A model generated the notes under the pieces. The model saw only the letters and a program-made list of their open reading frames with translations. It searched no databases and was not told where the DNA came from. The position numbers and the translations under genes are program-made. From Paraburkholderia caffeinitolerans (GTDB lineage Bacteria; Pseudomonadota; Gammaproteobacteria; Burkholderiales; Burkholderiaceae): a DNA stretch of 64,000 nucleotides. Shown one piece after another: positions 1 to 9,624 of the stretch. Positions within the stretch are counted from its first letter, which is position 1. Each line of letters opens with the position of its first letter. The stretch spans positions 108,280-172,279 of the forward strand of contig NZ_CADIKL010000013.1 in NCBI RefSeq assembly GCF_902859945.1, given 5' to 3'.

Positions 1-138
1 TTCATCAAGCGATCGAGCGTGATCGAGGTGAGCGCGGAGGGCGCGCAGACGCTCGGCGAGATCGCCGCGGAACTCGCCTACGGCGAAGGCCTCCAGGCCC
101 ACGCGCGCAGCGCCGAGTACCGCATGAAGCAGGTCTGA
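1..138 (+). CDS. hisD: Histidinol dehydrogenase, C-terminal end (partial)
   Basis: The window opens inside a gene; frame 1 encodes 45 residues before a TGA. The tail motif [17 protein letters not shown] matches the conserved C-terminus of histidinol dehydrogenase (LxxxEGLxAHxxSxxxR), where the Glu-His pair near the end contributes to the zinc/active site contributed across the dimer. HisD carries out the last two steps of histidine synthesis, oxidising histidinol to histidine with NAD. It is followed in the same direction by hisC after a 262-base gap, which is wide for this operon. Most of the protein lies upstream of the window. Confidence 0.93.
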   Translation, partial: FIKRSSVIEVSAEGAQTLGEIAAELAYGEGLQAHARSAEYRMKQV

Positions 139-400
139 AGCGGTATCAGAATCAGAACAGCGCGGCATGCATGAGTTTCATGCGCGCCGCGCACCCCGAG
201 GAGACGTTCGCAAGCATCGGCGTGAAAGACGCACGCACGCCTGAGGCCGATGCCTGGAACACCGAAGTAACCCGCGCGCCTCAAAGCAGGTATGGGCGCC
301 AACCGGGACGGCACTGCAGCGCATTGGCGCCGCGGTTCGCTGTGCGCATCCGGCTGGCCGTCCGTGCCGGCTCCACGCCTCGCGCGCGAGCCAATCGACA

Positions 401-1477
401 ATGACGACACCACAAGACATCATCCGCCCCGACGTGCTCGCAATGACGAGCTACCCGGTTCCCGACGCCACTGGCTTCGTGAAGCTCGACGCCATGGAGA
501 ATCCATACACGTTGCCCGCTGCTCTCGCGGCGCAACTGGGCGAGCATCTCGCGGGCGTCGCGCTCAACCGCTATCCGGCACCGCGCCCCGAGGCGCTCAT
601 GGCGAAGCTCAAAGCCGCGATGCATGTGCCGCCCGGGTGCGACGTGCTGCTCGGCAACGGTTCGGACGAGATCATCAGCATGATCACGATGGCGTGCGCG
701 AAGCCGGGCGCGAAAGTGCTCGCGCCGGTGCCGGGCTTCGTGATGTACGCGATGTCGGCGAAATTCGCGCAGGTGGAGTTCGTCGGCGTGCCGCTCAAGG
801 CCGACTTCACGCTCGATTGCGAGGCCATGCTGGCCGCCGTCGCCGAGCACCAGCCGGCCGTGATTTGGCTGGCGTACCCGAATAACCCGACCGGCACGCT
901 GTTCGCCGACGCCGACATCGAGCGAATTATCGAAGCCGCCGATGCAGCGGGCGGGCTCGTCGTGATCGACGAGGCCTATCAGCCGTTCGCGCAGGCGAGC
1001 TGGATGCCGCGCGCGGGCGCGTTCGACAACGTGGTCGTGATGCGCACGATGTCCAAGCTCGGGCTCGCGGGCATCCGTCTGGGCTACCTCGCGGGCCGTA
1101 CGGCATGGCTCAACGAATTCGACAAGGTGCGTCCGCCATATAACGTGAATGTGCTCACCCAGGCCGCCGCCGATTTTCTTCTCGACCATATCGATGTGCT
1201 CGACGCGCAGGCCGCCCAATTGCGCGCGGACCGGGCGCAGTTAGCCGCCGATGTCGCAAAGTTGCCGGGCGCCGAAGTGTTCGAAAGCGCCGGCAATTTC
1301 CTGCTGGTGCGCGTGCCCGATGCCTCTGCCGTGTTCGATACCCTGCTGACGGCGCGGGTTTTGATCAAAAACGTGAGTAAAATGCACCCATTGCTGGCGA
1401 ATTGCGTACGCCTGACCGTCGGGACCCCCGACGAAAACGCGCGCTTGCTCGCCGCCCTGAAGCTCGTGCTCAAGTAA
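401..1477 (+). CDS. hisC: Histidinol-phosphate aminotransferase
   Basis: Predicted product is 358 residues, the usual HisC length. It transfers an amino group from glutamate to imidazole-acetol phosphate, giving histidinol phosphate, using pyridoxal phosphate. The fold-type I aminotransferase hallmarks are visible: an N-terminal [12 protein letters not shown] substrate segment, GNGSDE around residue 85, YPNNPTGT near residue 165 (the Asn that contacts PLP), the VIDEAY Asp-Tyr motif near 190, and the PLP-binding lysine in [14 protein letters not shown]. The ATG start gives the expected N-terminus. It lies between hisD and hisB in the biosynthetic order of the operon. Confidence 0.97.
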   Translation: MTTPQDIIRPDVLAMTSYPVPDATGFVKLDAMENPYTLPAALAAQLGEHLAGVALNRYPAPRPEALMAKLKAAMHVPPGCDVLLGNGSDEIISMITMACAKPGAKVLAPVPGFVMYAMSAKFAQVEFVGVPLKADFTLDCEAMLAAVAEHQPAVIWLAYPNNPTGTLFADADIERIIEAADAAGGLVVIDEAYQPFAQASWMPRAGAFDNVVVMRTMSKLGLAGIRLGYLAGRTAWLNEFDKVRPPYNVNVLTQAAADFLLDHIDVLDAQAAQLRADRAQLAADVAKLPGAEVFESAGNFLLVRVPDASAVFDTLLTARVLIKNVSKMHPLLANCVRLTVGTPDENARLLAALKLVLK

Positions 1478-1570
1478 TCCGTCCTCACCGGCCTGAAGCG
1501 CACTGTGTCATGGCGCTTCGGGCTTTCGTCCCATGAACCCTCCGTTACGGGCTGTTTGAAGGAAATTGCC

Positions 1571-2158
1571 ATGCGCGTCGCGCAAGTCGTTCGCAACACC
1601 AGCGAAACGCAAATCAGCGTGAAAATCAATCTGGACGGCACCGGCGAGCAGAAGCTCGCGACCGGCGTGCCGTTTCTCGACCACATGCTCGACCAGATCG
1701 CGCGACACGGTCTGATCGATCTGGAAGTCGAGGCGCATGGCGATACCCATATCGACGACCACCACACGGTGGAAGACGTCGGCATCACGCTCGGCCAGGC
1801 GGTCGCGCAGGCCATCGGCGACAAGAAGGGCATCCGCCGCTACGGCCACGCCTATGTGCCGCTCGACGAGGCGCTCTCGCGCGTGGTGATCGACTTCTCG
1901 GGTCGTCCGGGCCTCGAGTTCCACGTGCCGTTCACGCGCGCGCGCATCGGCACGTTCGACGTCGACCTGTCGATCGAATTCTTCCGCGGCTTCGTCAATC
2001 ACGCGGGCGTGACGCTCCACATCGACAATCTGCGCGGCCTGAACGCGCATCACCAGATGGAAACCGTGTTCAAGGCTTTCGGCCGCGCGCTGCGCCAGGC
2101 CGCCGAGCTCGATGAGCGTCAGGCGGGCAAGATTCCGTCGACCAAGGGCAGCTTGTAA
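1571..2158 (+). CDS. hisB: Imidazoleglycerol-phosphate dehydratase (monofunctional)
   Basis: The 195-residue product removes water from imidazole-glycerol phosphate to give imidazole-acetol phosphate. It carries the Mn-binding His-rich motifs of the family: [13 protein letters not shown] near the N-terminus, [14 protein letters not shown] around residue 70, and [17 protein letters not shown] near the C-terminus. An in-frame ATG at 1505 would add 22 unrelated residues; 1571 is preferred because AAGGAAA lies just upstream and the protein then begins [13 protein letters not shown] as in homologues. It is dehydratase only, without the fused phosphatase of enteric HisB. Confidence 0.96.
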   Translation: MRVAQVVRNTSETQISVKINLDGTGEQKLATGVPFLDHMLDQIARHGLIDLEVEAHGDTHIDDHHTVEDVGITLGQAVAQAIGDKKGIRRYGHAYVPLDEALSRVVIDFSGRPGLEFHVPFTRARIGTFDVDLSIEFFRGFVNHAGVTLHIDNLRGLNAHHQMETVFKAFGRALRQAAELDERQAGKIPSTKGSL

Positions 2159-2170
2159 GCGGTATCCGAG

Positions 2171-2812
2171 ATGAAAACTTCAATTGCGATTGTGGATTAC
2201 GGGATGGGCAACCTGCGTTCGGTGGCCCAGGCGCTGAAACAGGCTGCGCCGGAAGCCGACGTACAGATCGTCGAGCGCCCGGAGGCGATTCGCGCGGCTG
2301 ACCGCGTCGTGCTGCCGGGCCAGGGCGCGATGCCCGACTGCATGCGCAGCCTCGCGGAGTCGGGCTTGCAGGACGCCGTGCTCGAAGCCTCGCGCACCAA
2401 GCCGCTGATGGGCGTGTGCGTGGGCGAGCAGATGCTGTTCGACTGGAGCGCCGAAGGCGACACGAAGGGCCTCGGCCTGTTGCCGGGCAAGGTCGTGCGC
2501 TTCGAACTCGAAGGCCGGCTCCAGGACGACGGCTCGCGCTTCAAGGTGCCGCAGATGGGCTGGAACCGCGTGCGCCAGTCGCGCGCGCATGCGCTGTGGG
2601 ACGGTGTGCCCGACGAGAGCTATTTTTACTTCGTGCACAGCTACTACGTGGTGCCGGCCGACGCGGCCCACACGGTGGGTGAAACGCCTTACGGCGCGGC
2701 CTTTACCTCGGCGGTGGCACGGGATAACATCTTCGCCACCCAATTCCACCCGGAAAAGAGCGCTGCGGCGGGTTTGCGCGTCTATCGCAACTTTGTTCAC
2801 TGGAACCCCTGA
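2171..2812 (+). CDS. hisH: Imidazole glycerol phosphate synthase, glutamine amidotransferase subunit
   Basis: A 213-residue class I glutamine amidotransferase that hydrolyses glutamine and channels ammonia to HisF for ring closure of imidazole-glycerol phosphate. The triad is visible: the nucleophile Cys83 in [10 protein letters not shown], and His193/Glu195 in QFHPEKS near the C-terminus. The oxyanion segment [10 protein letters not shown] is at about residue 50. It follows hisB by 12 bases. A 189-base gap then separates it from hisA, longer than the other spacings in the operon. Confidence 0.96.
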   Translation: MKTSIAIVDYGMGNLRSVAQALKQAAPEADVQIVERPEAIRAADRVVLPGQGAMPDCMRSLAESGLQDAVLEASRTKPLMGVCVGEQMLFDWSAEGDTKGLGLLPGKVVRFELEGRLQDDGSRFKVPQMGWNRVRQSRAHALWDGVPDESYFYFVHSYYVVPADAAHTVGETPYGAAFTSAVARDNIFATQFHPEKSAAAGLRVYRNFVHWNP

Positions 2813-3001
2813 TTCACGGGCGGCGCTGTTGGTTCGAAGCGTCTGGCCGAGGCCTGCGTGCAAGCATCGCCCAAAGCTGAGTTGCATTAGCAAGGCCGCT
2901 GAAAGAGTTGTACTAAACTAGCGAAACGGCGTCGGATCGGGGGCTCTTCCCGGCCGTTGCCGGCTGATTCCAACCACATTCCCAGATATCACCCGATTGC
3001 T

Positions 3002-3754
3002 ATGCTGCTGATTCCGGCCATCGATCTCAAAGACGGTCACTGCGTTCGCCTCAAACAAGGCGATATGGACCAGGCGACGATTTTTTCCGAGGAACCGGCG
3101 GCCATGGCCCGACATTGGGTCGAGCGCGGCGCGCGGCGTCTGCACCTCGTCGACCTGAACGGCGCGTTCGCAGGCAAGCCGAAGAACGAAGACGCGATTC
3201 GCGAGATCATTCGCGAAGTCGGCGACCAGATCCCCGTGCAGCTTGGCGGCGGCATCCGCGACCTCGACACCATCGAACGCTATCTCGACGACGGCCTCTC
3301 GTACGTGATCATCGGCACCGCCGCCGTGAAGAACCCGGGCTTCCTTCAGGAAGCCTGCACGGCGTTCGGGGGCCATATCATCGTCGGGCTCGACGCGAAG
3401 GACGGCAAGGTCGCCACCGACGGCTGGAGCAAGCTCACCGGCCACGAAGTCGTGGATCTCGCGCGCAAGTTCGAGGACTACGGCGCCGAGTCGATCATCT
3501 ACACCGACATCGGCCGCGACGGGATGCTCCAGGGCATCAATATCGAAGCGACGGTGCGCCTCGCGCGTGCGGTGAAGATTCCGGTGATCGCGAGCGGCGG
3601 CCTGTCGAATCTCGCCGACATCGACGCGCTGTGCGAAGTCGAGGACGAAGGCGTCGAAGGCGTGATCTGCGGCCGCGCGATCTACTCGGGCGATCTCGAT
3701 TTCGCCCAGGCGCAAACGCACGCGGACAGCCTGCGCGAGTCTGACGACGCTTGA
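3002..3754 (+). CDS. hisA: Phosphoribosylformimino-AICAR-phosphate isomerase
   Basis: The 250-residue TIM-barrel enzyme opens the ribose ring of ProFAR (an Amadori rearrangement). Catalytic aspartates are in place: Asp8 in PAIDLKDG and Asp131 in GLDAKDGK. Phosphate-binding loops are GGGIRDL near residue 82 and ASGGLSNL in the second half, reflecting the duplicated half-barrel shared with HisF. An upstream in-frame ATG at 2957 adds 15 residues not seen in the family; ATG 3002 gives the standard [12 protein letters not shown] start. No strong ribosome-binding site is visible before it. Confidence 0.96.
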   Translation: MLLIPAIDLKDGHCVRLKQGDMDQATIFSEEPAAMARHWVERGARRLHLVDLNGAFAGKPKNEDAIREIIREVGDQIPVQLGGGIRDLDTIERYLDDGLSYVIIGTAAVKNPGFLQEACTAFGGHIIVGLDAKDGKVATDGWSKLTGHEVVDLARKFEDYGAESIIYTDIGRDGMLQGINIEATVRLARAVKIPVIASGGLSNLADIDALCEVEDEGVEGVICGRAIYSGDLDFAQAQTHADSLRESDDA

Positions 3755-3812
3755 AGCGTCGCGTGGGCGGCCTCCCGGGTGGAGGCCTGATCCACTCAAC
3801 ATTGGCAAGATC

Positions 3813-4586
3813 ATGGCTCTACCGAAACGCATCATCCCCTGCCTCGACGTGACCGCCGGGCGGGTCGTCAAGGGCGTCAACTTCGTCGAGCTGCGCGACG
3901 CGGGTGACCCCGTCGAAATCGCGCGCCGCTACGACGACCAGGGCGCCGACGAACTCACTTTTCTCGACATCACGGCCACTTCGGACCAGCGCGACCTGAT
4001 CCTGCCGATCATCGAAGCGGTGGCCTCGCAGGTCTTCATTCCGCTGACGGTGGGCGGCGGTGTGCGCGCCGTCACCGACGTGCGGCGCCTGCTCAACGCC
4101 GGCGCCGACAAGGTCAGCATGAACTCGTCGGCCGTTGCCAATCCGCAGCTCGTGCGCGATTCCGCCGATAAATACGGCTCGCAGTGCATCGTCGTCGCCA
4201 TCGACGCGAAGCGCGTATCCGCACCGGGCGAGACGCCGCGCTGGGAAGTGTTCACGCACGGCGGCCGCAAGGCCACGGGCATCGACGCAGTCGAATGGGC
4301 ACGCAAGATGGCCGAGCTCGGCGCGGGCGAAATCCTGCTCACGAGCATGGACCGCGACGGCACCAAGAGCGGCTTCGACCTCGCGCTCACGAGCGCGGTG
4401 TCCGACGCAGTGCCGATTCCCGTGATCGCTTCGGGCGGCGTGGGCGGCCTGCAGGATCTCGCGGACGGCATCGTCAAGGGTCATGCCGACGCCGTGCTGG
4501 CGGCGAGCATCTTCCACTACGGCGAGCACACCGTGGGCGAGGCCAAGCGCTTCATGGCCGAGCAGGGCATTTCGGTGAGGTTGTGA
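3813..4586 (+). CDS. hisF: Imidazole glycerol phosphate synthase, cyclase subunit
   Basis: A 257-residue TIM barrel, the usual length, that partners HisH to convert PRFAR plus ammonia to imidazole-glycerol phosphate and AICAR. The acid-base pair Asp12 (IIPCLDV) and Asp131 (VVAIDAKR) is present, as are the phosphate-binding segments VGGGVR and ASGGVGGL and the TSMDRDGT strand. It follows hisA by 58 bases and precedes hisI by 4 bases, so the last four his genes are tightly packed. Confidence 0.97.
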   Translation: MALPKRIIPCLDVTAGRVVKGVNFVELRDAGDPVEIARRYDDQGADELTFLDITATSDQRDLILPIIEAVASQVFIPLTVGGGVRAVTDVRRLLNAGADKVSMNSSAVANPQLVRDSADKYGSQCIVVAIDAKRVSAPGETPRWEVFTHGGRKATGIDAVEWARKMAELGAGEILLTSMDRDGTKSGFDLALTSAVSDAVPIPVIASGGVGGLQDLADGIVKGHADAVLAASIFHYGEHTVGEAKRFMAEQGISVRL

Positions 4587-4590
4587 CGCC

Positions 4591-5031
4591 ATGAGCAACG
4601 CTGATACTGACAACCAACCTGCCAGCGACATCGCGAAGGCCGGCTGGCTCGACAAGGTCAACTGGGACGCAAACGGCCTCGTGCCGGTGATCGCCCAGGA
4701 GGCCACGACCGGCGACGTGCTGATGTTCGCGTGGATGAATCGCGAGGCGCTTGCCAAGACGGTCGAGCTGCGCCGCGCGGTGTACTTCTCGCGCTCGCGC
4801 CAGCGCCTGTGGTTCAAGGGCGAGGAGTCGGGCCATGTGCAGCAGGTGCATGACATCCGCCTTGATTGCGACGAAGACGTCGTGCTGCTCAAGGTCGAGC
4901 AGGTGTCGGGCATCGCGTGCCACACGGGCCGTCACTCGTGCTTTTTCCAGCAATTCGAAGGCACCGTTGACGAAGGCCGCTGGGTCGCCGTCGATCCCGT
5001 GCTGAAAGACCCCGAACACATCTACAAATGA
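4591..5031 (+). CDS. hisI: Phosphoribosyl-AMP cyclohydrolase
   Basis: The 146-residue enzyme opens the adenine ring of phosphoribosyl-AMP. The zinc and Mg ligands appear in [14 protein letters not shown] and in [12 protein letters not shown], the typical Cys/His pattern of stand-alone HisI. It begins 4 bases after the hisF stop and its TGA overlaps the ATG of hisE (ATGA), which indicates translational coupling. As in other beta-proteobacteria, the cyclohydrolase and pyrophosphohydrolase are separate proteins rather than a fusion. Confidence 0.96.
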   Translation: MSNADTDNQPASDIAKAGWLDKVNWDANGLVPVIAQEATTGDVLMFAWMNREALAKTVELRRAVYFSRSRQRLWFKGEESGHVQQVHDIRLDCDEDVVLLKVEQVSGIACHTGRHSCFFQQFEGTVDEGRWVAVDPVLKDPEHIYK

Positions 5032-5396
5032 CGCAATTGAACACCAACGACACCCTGCTGCGCCTTGCGGCGGTGATCGACAGCCGCAAGGGCGGCGATC
5101 CGGACGCTTCCTACGTCGCGCGTCTCTTTCACAAGGGCGATGACGCGGTGCTCAAGAAGGTGGGTGAAGAGGCCACCGAAGTCGTGCTGGCCGCGAAGGA
5201 CGTGCGTCAGGGCGGCGCGCCGAAGGCGCTGGTCGGCGAAATGGCCGATCTGTGGTTCCATTGCCTCGTCGCGCTTTCGCACTTCGAGCTGAGCCCCGCT
5301 GACGTGCTGGCGGAGCTGGAGCGCCGCGAAGGGCTTTCGGGGCTCGAAGAAAAGGCGCTGCGCAAGAGCCGCGAGCGCGAAGAAAACGGCGACTGA
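5028..5396 (+). CDS. hisE: Phosphoribosyl-ATP pyrophosphohydrolase
   Basis: A 122-residue all-helical MazG-like pyrophosphatase that removes PPi from phosphoribosyl-ATP, the second step of histidine synthesis. The motif [15 protein letters not shown] (acidic residues that hold Mg) and the later [13 protein letters not shown] match the family. It overlaps hisI by 4 bases and is the last recognisable histidine gene, so hisE ends the operon proper; the next gene starts 113 bases later and is unrelated to histidine synthesis. Confidence 0.95.
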   Translation: MTQLNTNDTLLRLAAVIDSRKGGDPDASYVARLFHKGDDAVLKKVGEEATEVVLAAKDVRQGGAPKALVGEMADLWFHCLVALSHFELSPADVLAELERREGLSGLEEKALRKSREREENGD

Positions 5397-5509
5397 CGCT
5401 GCGAGACTGAATTCGGGCCCCGGATTCGAGTCGAATTTTCGGGCCGGGCGATCGGCGCCCCTCGCCCATGAGACGCACGCGAGTCGTGCTCGACAGGGAG
5501 ATGCCACAT

Positions 5510-5914
5510 ATGTCCACCCCCGGCGGCTACCCGCCTCCTGCTTACCGCGCCCCGGAGCGCGATCCGCTCGACGCGGATCGTCTGCGCAGCCTGCGCACGC
5601 TCACCCACGTCCTCTACGGGCTTTACGCGTTTTACTGGCTCACGGGCGGCGTGACCGTGCTGATAGCGATCATCATCAATTACGTCAAGCGCGACGAAGC
5701 CGTGGGCACGCCCTACGAGCAGCACTTCACGTGGCAGATCCGCACGTTCTGGCTCGCGCTTGCGGGGACATTGATAGGCGGTGCGCTTTTCTTCGTGTTG
5801 ATCGGCATTCCGATTTTGTGGGCTGTCGGAATCTGGACGTTGTACCGTATCATCAAAGGCTGGCTGTACCTGCACGACAACAAGCCGTTGTCCGACCCGC
5901 GCGCGTGGTTCTGA
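5510..5914 (+). CDS. DUF4870-like small integral membrane protein
   Basis: Predicted 134 residues of unknown function. A proline-rich N-terminal tail is followed by three hydrophobic stretches: THVLYGLYAFYWLTGGVTVL, then roughly residues 83-105 around LALAGTLIGGALFFVLIGIP, then AVGIWTLYRIIKGWLYL. The polar loop between the first two (NYVKRDEAVGTPYEQHFTWQIRTF) resembles DUF4870-type proteins. ATG 5510 is preferred over two earlier in-frame ATGs because AGGGAG sits about nine bases before it. It usually sits between hisE and the HIT gene in Burkholderia, which suggests an inherited arrangement rather than a histidine role. Confidence 0.85.
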   Translation: MSTPGGYPPPAYRAPERDPLDADRLRSLRTLTHVLYGLYAFYWLTGGVTVLIAIIINYVKRDEAVGTPYEQHFTWQIRTFWLALAGTLIGGALFFVLIGIPILWAVGIWTLYRIIKGWLYLHDNKPLSDPRAWF

Positions 5915-5984
5915 CGCGGCGGTGGACCGGGTCCCGTAGCGGAACCCGGCACGCTTTCTCCCCGCACGGCTGCCCAGGAGCACC

Positions 5985-6353
5985 ATGAGTCACGATCGCA
6001 GCACCTGTCTCTTTTGCAAGATCGCCGACGGGCTGATTCCGAGCACGCGCGTCTATGAAGACGACGAATTCGTCGCGTTCCGGGATATCCGGCCTGCGGC
6101 GCAAACTCATGTGCTGATCATTCCGCGCGAACATATACCTACCCTCGCGGACTGCGGTGAAAACGAGGCTCCGCTGCTTGGTAGAATGTTTGTACTGGTT
6201 GCGCGACTGGCGAGAGAGCTGGGTGTGTCCTATACGGGCGGCGAGACCGGCTATCGCACCGTGGTGAATACGGGACCCGGCGGCGGTCAGGAGGTCTATC
6301 ACCTGCACGCGCATCTGCTGGCCGGGCCGCGTCCGTGGCAGCGCATGGGATAG
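5985..6353 (+). CDS. HIT-family nucleotide-binding protein
   Basis: A 122-residue histidine-triad protein. It has the N-terminal zinc-type pair CLFCK (residues 8-12), the DIRPAAQTHVLIIPREHI segment, and the C-terminal triad HLHAHLLAG with the catalytic His. Family members hydrolyse nucleoside phosphoramidates or adenylylated amino acids in the cytoplasm. It starts 70 bases after the membrane protein gene and may be co-transcribed with it. The physiological substrate cannot be read from the sequence. Confidence 0.92.
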   Translation: MSHDRSTCLFCKIADGLIPSTRVYEDDEFVAFRDIRPAAQTHVLIIPREHIPTLADCGENEAPLLGRMFVLVARLARELGVSYTGGETGYRTVVNTGPGGGQEVYHLHAHLLAGPRPWQRMG

Positions 6354-6595
6354 CGCGCTGGCGCGGCAAGACGGCAGAATTCAAAGAATCGGCTGAAAAA
6401 GGGGCGCATTGCCACGCGGCCGAAATACCTTACAGGTAGCATACCGGGCGCGTTGCCCGATAACCCGCCTGGCACCGGACACACGGCGCTGTACTGGACC
6501 GGTCGGTGGGCGCGGGCGTCATGAAGCGCGTTCGCGCGCCAATGTTTATTCGCTGCGTATGAGGCGCGGCAACGGGGTTAAGGAGAGTTTTGATC

Positions 6596-6838
6596 ATGGG
6601 TTCGTTGAGCATCTGGCATTGGCTGATCGTGTTGTTGATCGTGGCGCTCGTCTTCGGCACGAAGAAGCTGCGCAATATCGGCAGCGATCTGGGCGGCGCG
6701 GTGAAGGGTTTCAAGGAAGGCATGCGCGAGGGCGAAGAGTCCGGCGCCGATACGCAAAAGCGCGAACTGCCGAATAACGGCGGCACGGTCGACGTCGACG
6801 CCAAGGACAAGACCCCGCGTTCGAACGACTTCCGCTAA
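6596..6838 (+). CDS. tatA: Sec-independent protein translocase subunit TatA
   Basis: An 80-residue protein with one N-terminal transmembrane helix ([15 protein letters not shown]), the conserved [24 protein letters not shown] hinge and amphipathic helix, and a charged soluble tail. TatA oligomers form the translocation pore for folded twin-arginine substrates. The ATG at 6596 is placed after AAGGAGAG; a TTG two codons earlier is less likely. It heads the tatABC cluster. The twin-arginine Rieske protein encoded at 10641 is a probable client. Confidence 0.96.
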   Translation: MGSLSIWHWLIVLLIVALVFGTKKLRNIGSDLGGAVKGFKEGMREGEESGADTQKRELPNNGGTVDVDAKDKTPRSNDFR

Positions 6839-6887
6839 GCGCGGCAGCCGTTATTTCCCGCCCCAAGGCTGACGGAAAGCTTTATCC

Positions 6888-7439
6888 ATGCTCGATCTGG
6901 GTCTAACCAAGATGGCGCTTATCGGCGTCGTCGCGCTGGTCGTTCTCGGGCCGGAGCGTCTGCCGCGCGTTGCGCGTACGGCAGGGGCTCTGTTCGGGCG
7001 CGCGCAGCGCTATGTCAACGACGTCAAGGCGGAAGTCACGCGCGAGATCGAATTGGACGAGTTGCGCCGCATGAAGGGCGAATTCGAACAGGCCGCGCAC
7101 AACGTCGAGAACACCGTTCACGAGAACCTGCGCAAGCACGAGGCCGAGCTGAACGATGCCTGGAATGCAGGCACGGGTGGTGCGGCCAGCACAGCGAGCG
7201 GTGCCGATTCTGGCGCGTCCGGCCTGACCGGCGATGCGGGCAGTTCTGGCGTCACGTCTTGGCGCTCGGGCGCCGCGAATATGGCAGGCGTCAAACGCAA
7301 GAACTGGCGCGTGAAGCAAACGGCTACGCCTACCTGGTACAAGCGCGCGACGCTGCGGCGCACACGCGTGCAATCGGGCGCGGCGCGTGTCGCGCAGCAC
7401 ACGCCGGCCAGCCTGCGCCGACCCATCCGCTTTCTCTGA
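6888..7439 (+). CDS. tatB: Sec-independent protein translocase subunit TatB
   Basis: A 183-residue protein. The N-terminal helix (KMALIGVVALVVLGPERLP) ends in the Glu-Pro motif typical of TatB, followed by an amphipathic helix to about residue 85. The remaining tail is low-complexity Ala/Gly/Ser and then strongly basic (about residues 130-183), longer and more Arg-rich than in enteric TatB. TatB with TatC forms the receptor for twin-arginine signal peptides. It lies 49 bases after tatA and 57 before tatC. Confidence 0.94.
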   Translation: MLDLGLTKMALIGVVALVVLGPERLPRVARTAGALFGRAQRYVNDVKAEVTREIELDELRRMKGEFEQAAHNVENTVHENLRKHEAELNDAWNAGTGGAASTASGADSGASGLTGDAGSSGVTSWRSGAANMAGVKRKNWRVKQTATPTWYKRATLRRTRVQSGAARVAQHTPASLRRPIRFL

Positions 7440-7496
7440 TGCCTTGCAACCGCAGTCGAGTTTGAATTTGTCCATCTCCAACCCCCGAGGGCCGGT

Positions 7497-8285
7497 GTGA
7501 GCGACCCCCAACAAACACAAGACGAGGGCACTGAAGAGACCTTCATCTCGCACCTCGTCGAACTGCGCGACCGCATCATCCGCGCGGGCATTTCCGTGAT
7601 CGTCGTGTTCCTCGGGCTCGTGTACTGGGCGCCGGACATCTTCCGGCTGCTCGCCCGCCCGCTGATGCAAAACCTGCCGCGCGACGGCAAGATGATCGTC
7701 ACCGACGTGACCGGCTCGTTCTTTGTGCCGATGAAGGTGACGATGCTGGTTGCCTTCGTGATCGCGCTGCCATTCGTGCTCTATCAGATCTGGGCGTTCG
7801 TCGCGCCGGGCCTTTACCAGCACGAAAAGAAGCTGGTCGCGCCACTGGTGGGCAGCAGCTACACGCTGTTCCTGTGCGGCATGGCGTTCGCGTATTTCGT
7901 CGTGTTTCCCACCATCTTCCGGGTGATGGCACATTACAACGCGCCGCTTGGCGCGGAGATGACGACGGATATCGACAACTACCTGAGCTTCGTGCTCACG
8001 ATGTTCATTGCTTTTGGCGTGACCTTCGAGGTGCCGATCATCGTCGTGCTGCTCGTGCGCATGGGCGTGCTGACGGTGAAGAAGCTCAAGGAGATTCGTC
8101 CCTATGTGATCGTCGGCGCGTTCATCGTTGCCGCCGTTGTTACACCGCCGGACGTGTTCTCGCAGCTGATACTCGCCGTGCCGCTGATCGTGCTGTACGA
8201 AGCGGGGATTATCGCGGCGCGACTGTTCGTCGGGACCGGCGAGAAGAGCGCCACCGACGAGAGCGAGGCCGCGAGCGAGTCCTAA
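7497..8285 (+). CDS. tatC: Sec-independent protein translocase subunit TatC
   Basis: The 262-residue polytopic membrane protein is the core receptor of the Tat translocase. It begins at GTG 7497 and carries the family N-terminal signature FISHLVELRDRIIRA, the conserved YQIWAFVAPGLYQHEKK loop between helices 2 and 3, and six hydrophobic segments. The acidic C-terminal tail is cytoplasmic. A strong bidirectional terminator lies 18 bases after the stop, closing the tat unit against the convergent protease gene. Confidence 0.96.
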   Translation: MSDPQQTQDEGTEETFISHLVELRDRIIRAGISVIVVFLGLVYWAPDIFRLLARPLMQNLPRDGKMIVTDVTGSFFVPMKVTMLVAFVIALPFVLYQIWAFVAPGLYQHEKKLVAPLVGSSYTLFLCGMAFAYFVVFPTIFRVMAHYNAPLGAEMTTDIDNYLSFVLTMFIAFGVTFEVPIIVVLLVRMGVLTVKKLKEIRPYVIVGAFIVAAVVTPPDVFSQLILAVPLIVLYEAGIIAARLFVGTGEKSATDESEAASES

Positions 8286-8302
8286 GCCAGTCATGATGCA
8301 AA

Positions 8303-8340
8303 AGAAAGGCCGCGAACGGTGACGTTCGCGGCCTTTCTTG
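8303..8340. terminator. Bidirectional intrinsic terminator between tatC and the DegS-like gene
   Basis: A perfect 17-bp stem (8303-8319 with 8324-8340) around a GTGA loop, with A-rich left and T-rich right flanks (AAAGAAAGG and CCTTTCTT). It sits between two convergent genes and can end transcription from both sides. Confidence 0.88.
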
Positions 8341-8390
8341 CGTTTGCCGGCCCCGCGCACGCGGTGAACCCGCGCCGCGCTCGCCTGCCG

Positions 8391-9605
8391 TCAACCGCCG
8401 TCGTCGTCGCCTTCGTCGTCCTGGTTCTGCTGTTTGGGCGGCGGCGGGCGCTTGCCGATCGTCACGTTCAGGTCCATGTCCTTGTTCTTGCGCACGAGAT
8501 GAACCTTGGCGGCGGTGCCCGGCTTGATCTGCGCGATGACGTTCAAAAGGCGCGTGGTGTCGGTGATGTCCTCACCGTTCACCGAGGTCAGGACATCGCC
8601 GGGCTTGATGCCGGCCTTGTCTGCGGGGCCGCCCTGGAGCACGCCGGCGACAATCGCGCCTTGCTTCTGGTTCAGCCCGAACGACTCGGCGATCTCGGGC
8701 GTCACGTCCTGCGGCTCCACGCCGATCCAGCCGCGCGTGACCGAGCCCGTCGTGATGATGCTCTCCAGCACGCTGCGCGCCGTGGAGACGGGAATGGCGA
8801 AGCCGATGCCGAGCGAGCCGCCCGAGCGCGAATAAATGGCCGTGTTGATGCCGAGCAGGTTGCCGTTGACGTCGACGAGCGCGCCACCCGAGTTGCCCGG
8901 ATTGATGGGCGCGTCGGTCTGGATGAAGTTCTCGAACGTGTTGATACCGAGGTGATTGCGCCCGAGCGCGCTGATAATGCCCATCGTGACCGTCTGGCCC
9001 ACGCCGAACGGGTTGCCGATGGCGAGCACGACGTCGCCCACGCGCGCCTTTTCCATGCGCCCGAGCGTGATGGTGGGCAGGTTCGGCAGATTGATCTTGA
9101 GCACGGCGATATCGGTTTCCGGATCGATGCCGATCACCTTCGCATTGGTGGTGCGGCCGTCGGAGAGCGCGATTTCGATTTGATCCGCGCCGTCGATCAC
9201 GTGCTGGTTCGTTAGAATGTAACCGTCCGGACTAACAATCACACCCGAACCGAGGTTCGCGGCGGGCTGTTCCTGCTGCTTGCGGTTGGTATTGGGTTTG
9301 CCGAAGAAGTAGCGAAATAGCGGGTCGTTCTGGCGCGGATCGGGCGGCAGGGAGCCGTCCTTGCTCGAGAACACGTTGACGACCGCGGGCATCGCCTTCT
9401 GGGCCGCATCAGCATAGGAACTCTGCGCGGGACTGCCGCCGAGACTTGGCGCCACTTCCCGCAATGCGACGATCGGCTCCGCGAGCTGCTTGCCGAGCTG
9501 CCCCTGATGCTGGAGCCATTGCGGCTTGAGCGTCGCGATGATGAACATCAACGCCAGCAGGACCGTCACCGCCTGGGCGAAGAACAGCCAAAAGCGTCTA
9601 AGCAT
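8391..9605 (-). CDS. Membrane-anchored HtrA/DegS-type serine protease
   Basis: Predicted 404 residues: an N-terminal membrane anchor (about residues 7-26), a trypsin-like protease domain and a single PDZ domain (about 285-375). The catalytic triad is His135 (LTNQHVIDG), Asp165 (PETDIAVLK) and Ser239 (NPGNSGGALVD). One PDZ plus an uncleaved anchor is the DegS/AlgW/HhoB layout rather than soluble two-PDZ DegP; such proteases start the envelope-stress sigma-E cascade, though that role is inferred. The C-terminus ends in a proline-rich then polyacidic tail (QNQDDEGDDDGG). Its start is only 19 bases from the divergent Nif3 gene. Confidence 0.92.
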   Translation of the reverse strand: MLRRFWLFFAQAVTVLLALMFIIATLKPQWLQHQGQLGKQLAEPIVALREVAPSLGGSPAQSSYADAAQKAMPAVVNVFSSKDGSLPPDPRQNDPLFRYFFGKPNTNRKQQEQPAANLGSGVIVSPDGYILTNQHVIDGADQIEIALSDGRTTNAKVIGIDPETDIAVLKINLPNLPTITLGRMEKARVGDVVLAIGNPFGVGQTVTMGIISALGRNHLGINTFENFIQTDAPINPGNSGGALVDVNGNLLGINTAIYSRSGGSLGIGFAIPVSTARSVLESIITTGSVTRGWIGVEPQDVTPEIAESFGLNQKQGAIVAGVLQGGPADKAGIKPGDVLTSVNGEDITDTTRLLNVIAQIKPGTAAKVHLVRKNKDMDLNVTIGKRPPPPKQQNQDDEGDDDGG

Positions 9606-9624
9606 TTGAAGATTAGAGGATTAT

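Noticed and set aside
171..404. A 77-codon frame between hisD and hisC that overlaps the hisC ATG as ATGA
   Set aside because: No ribosome-binding site, no recognisable family, second half is Arg/Pro-rich with poor codon use; the overlap is probably chance.
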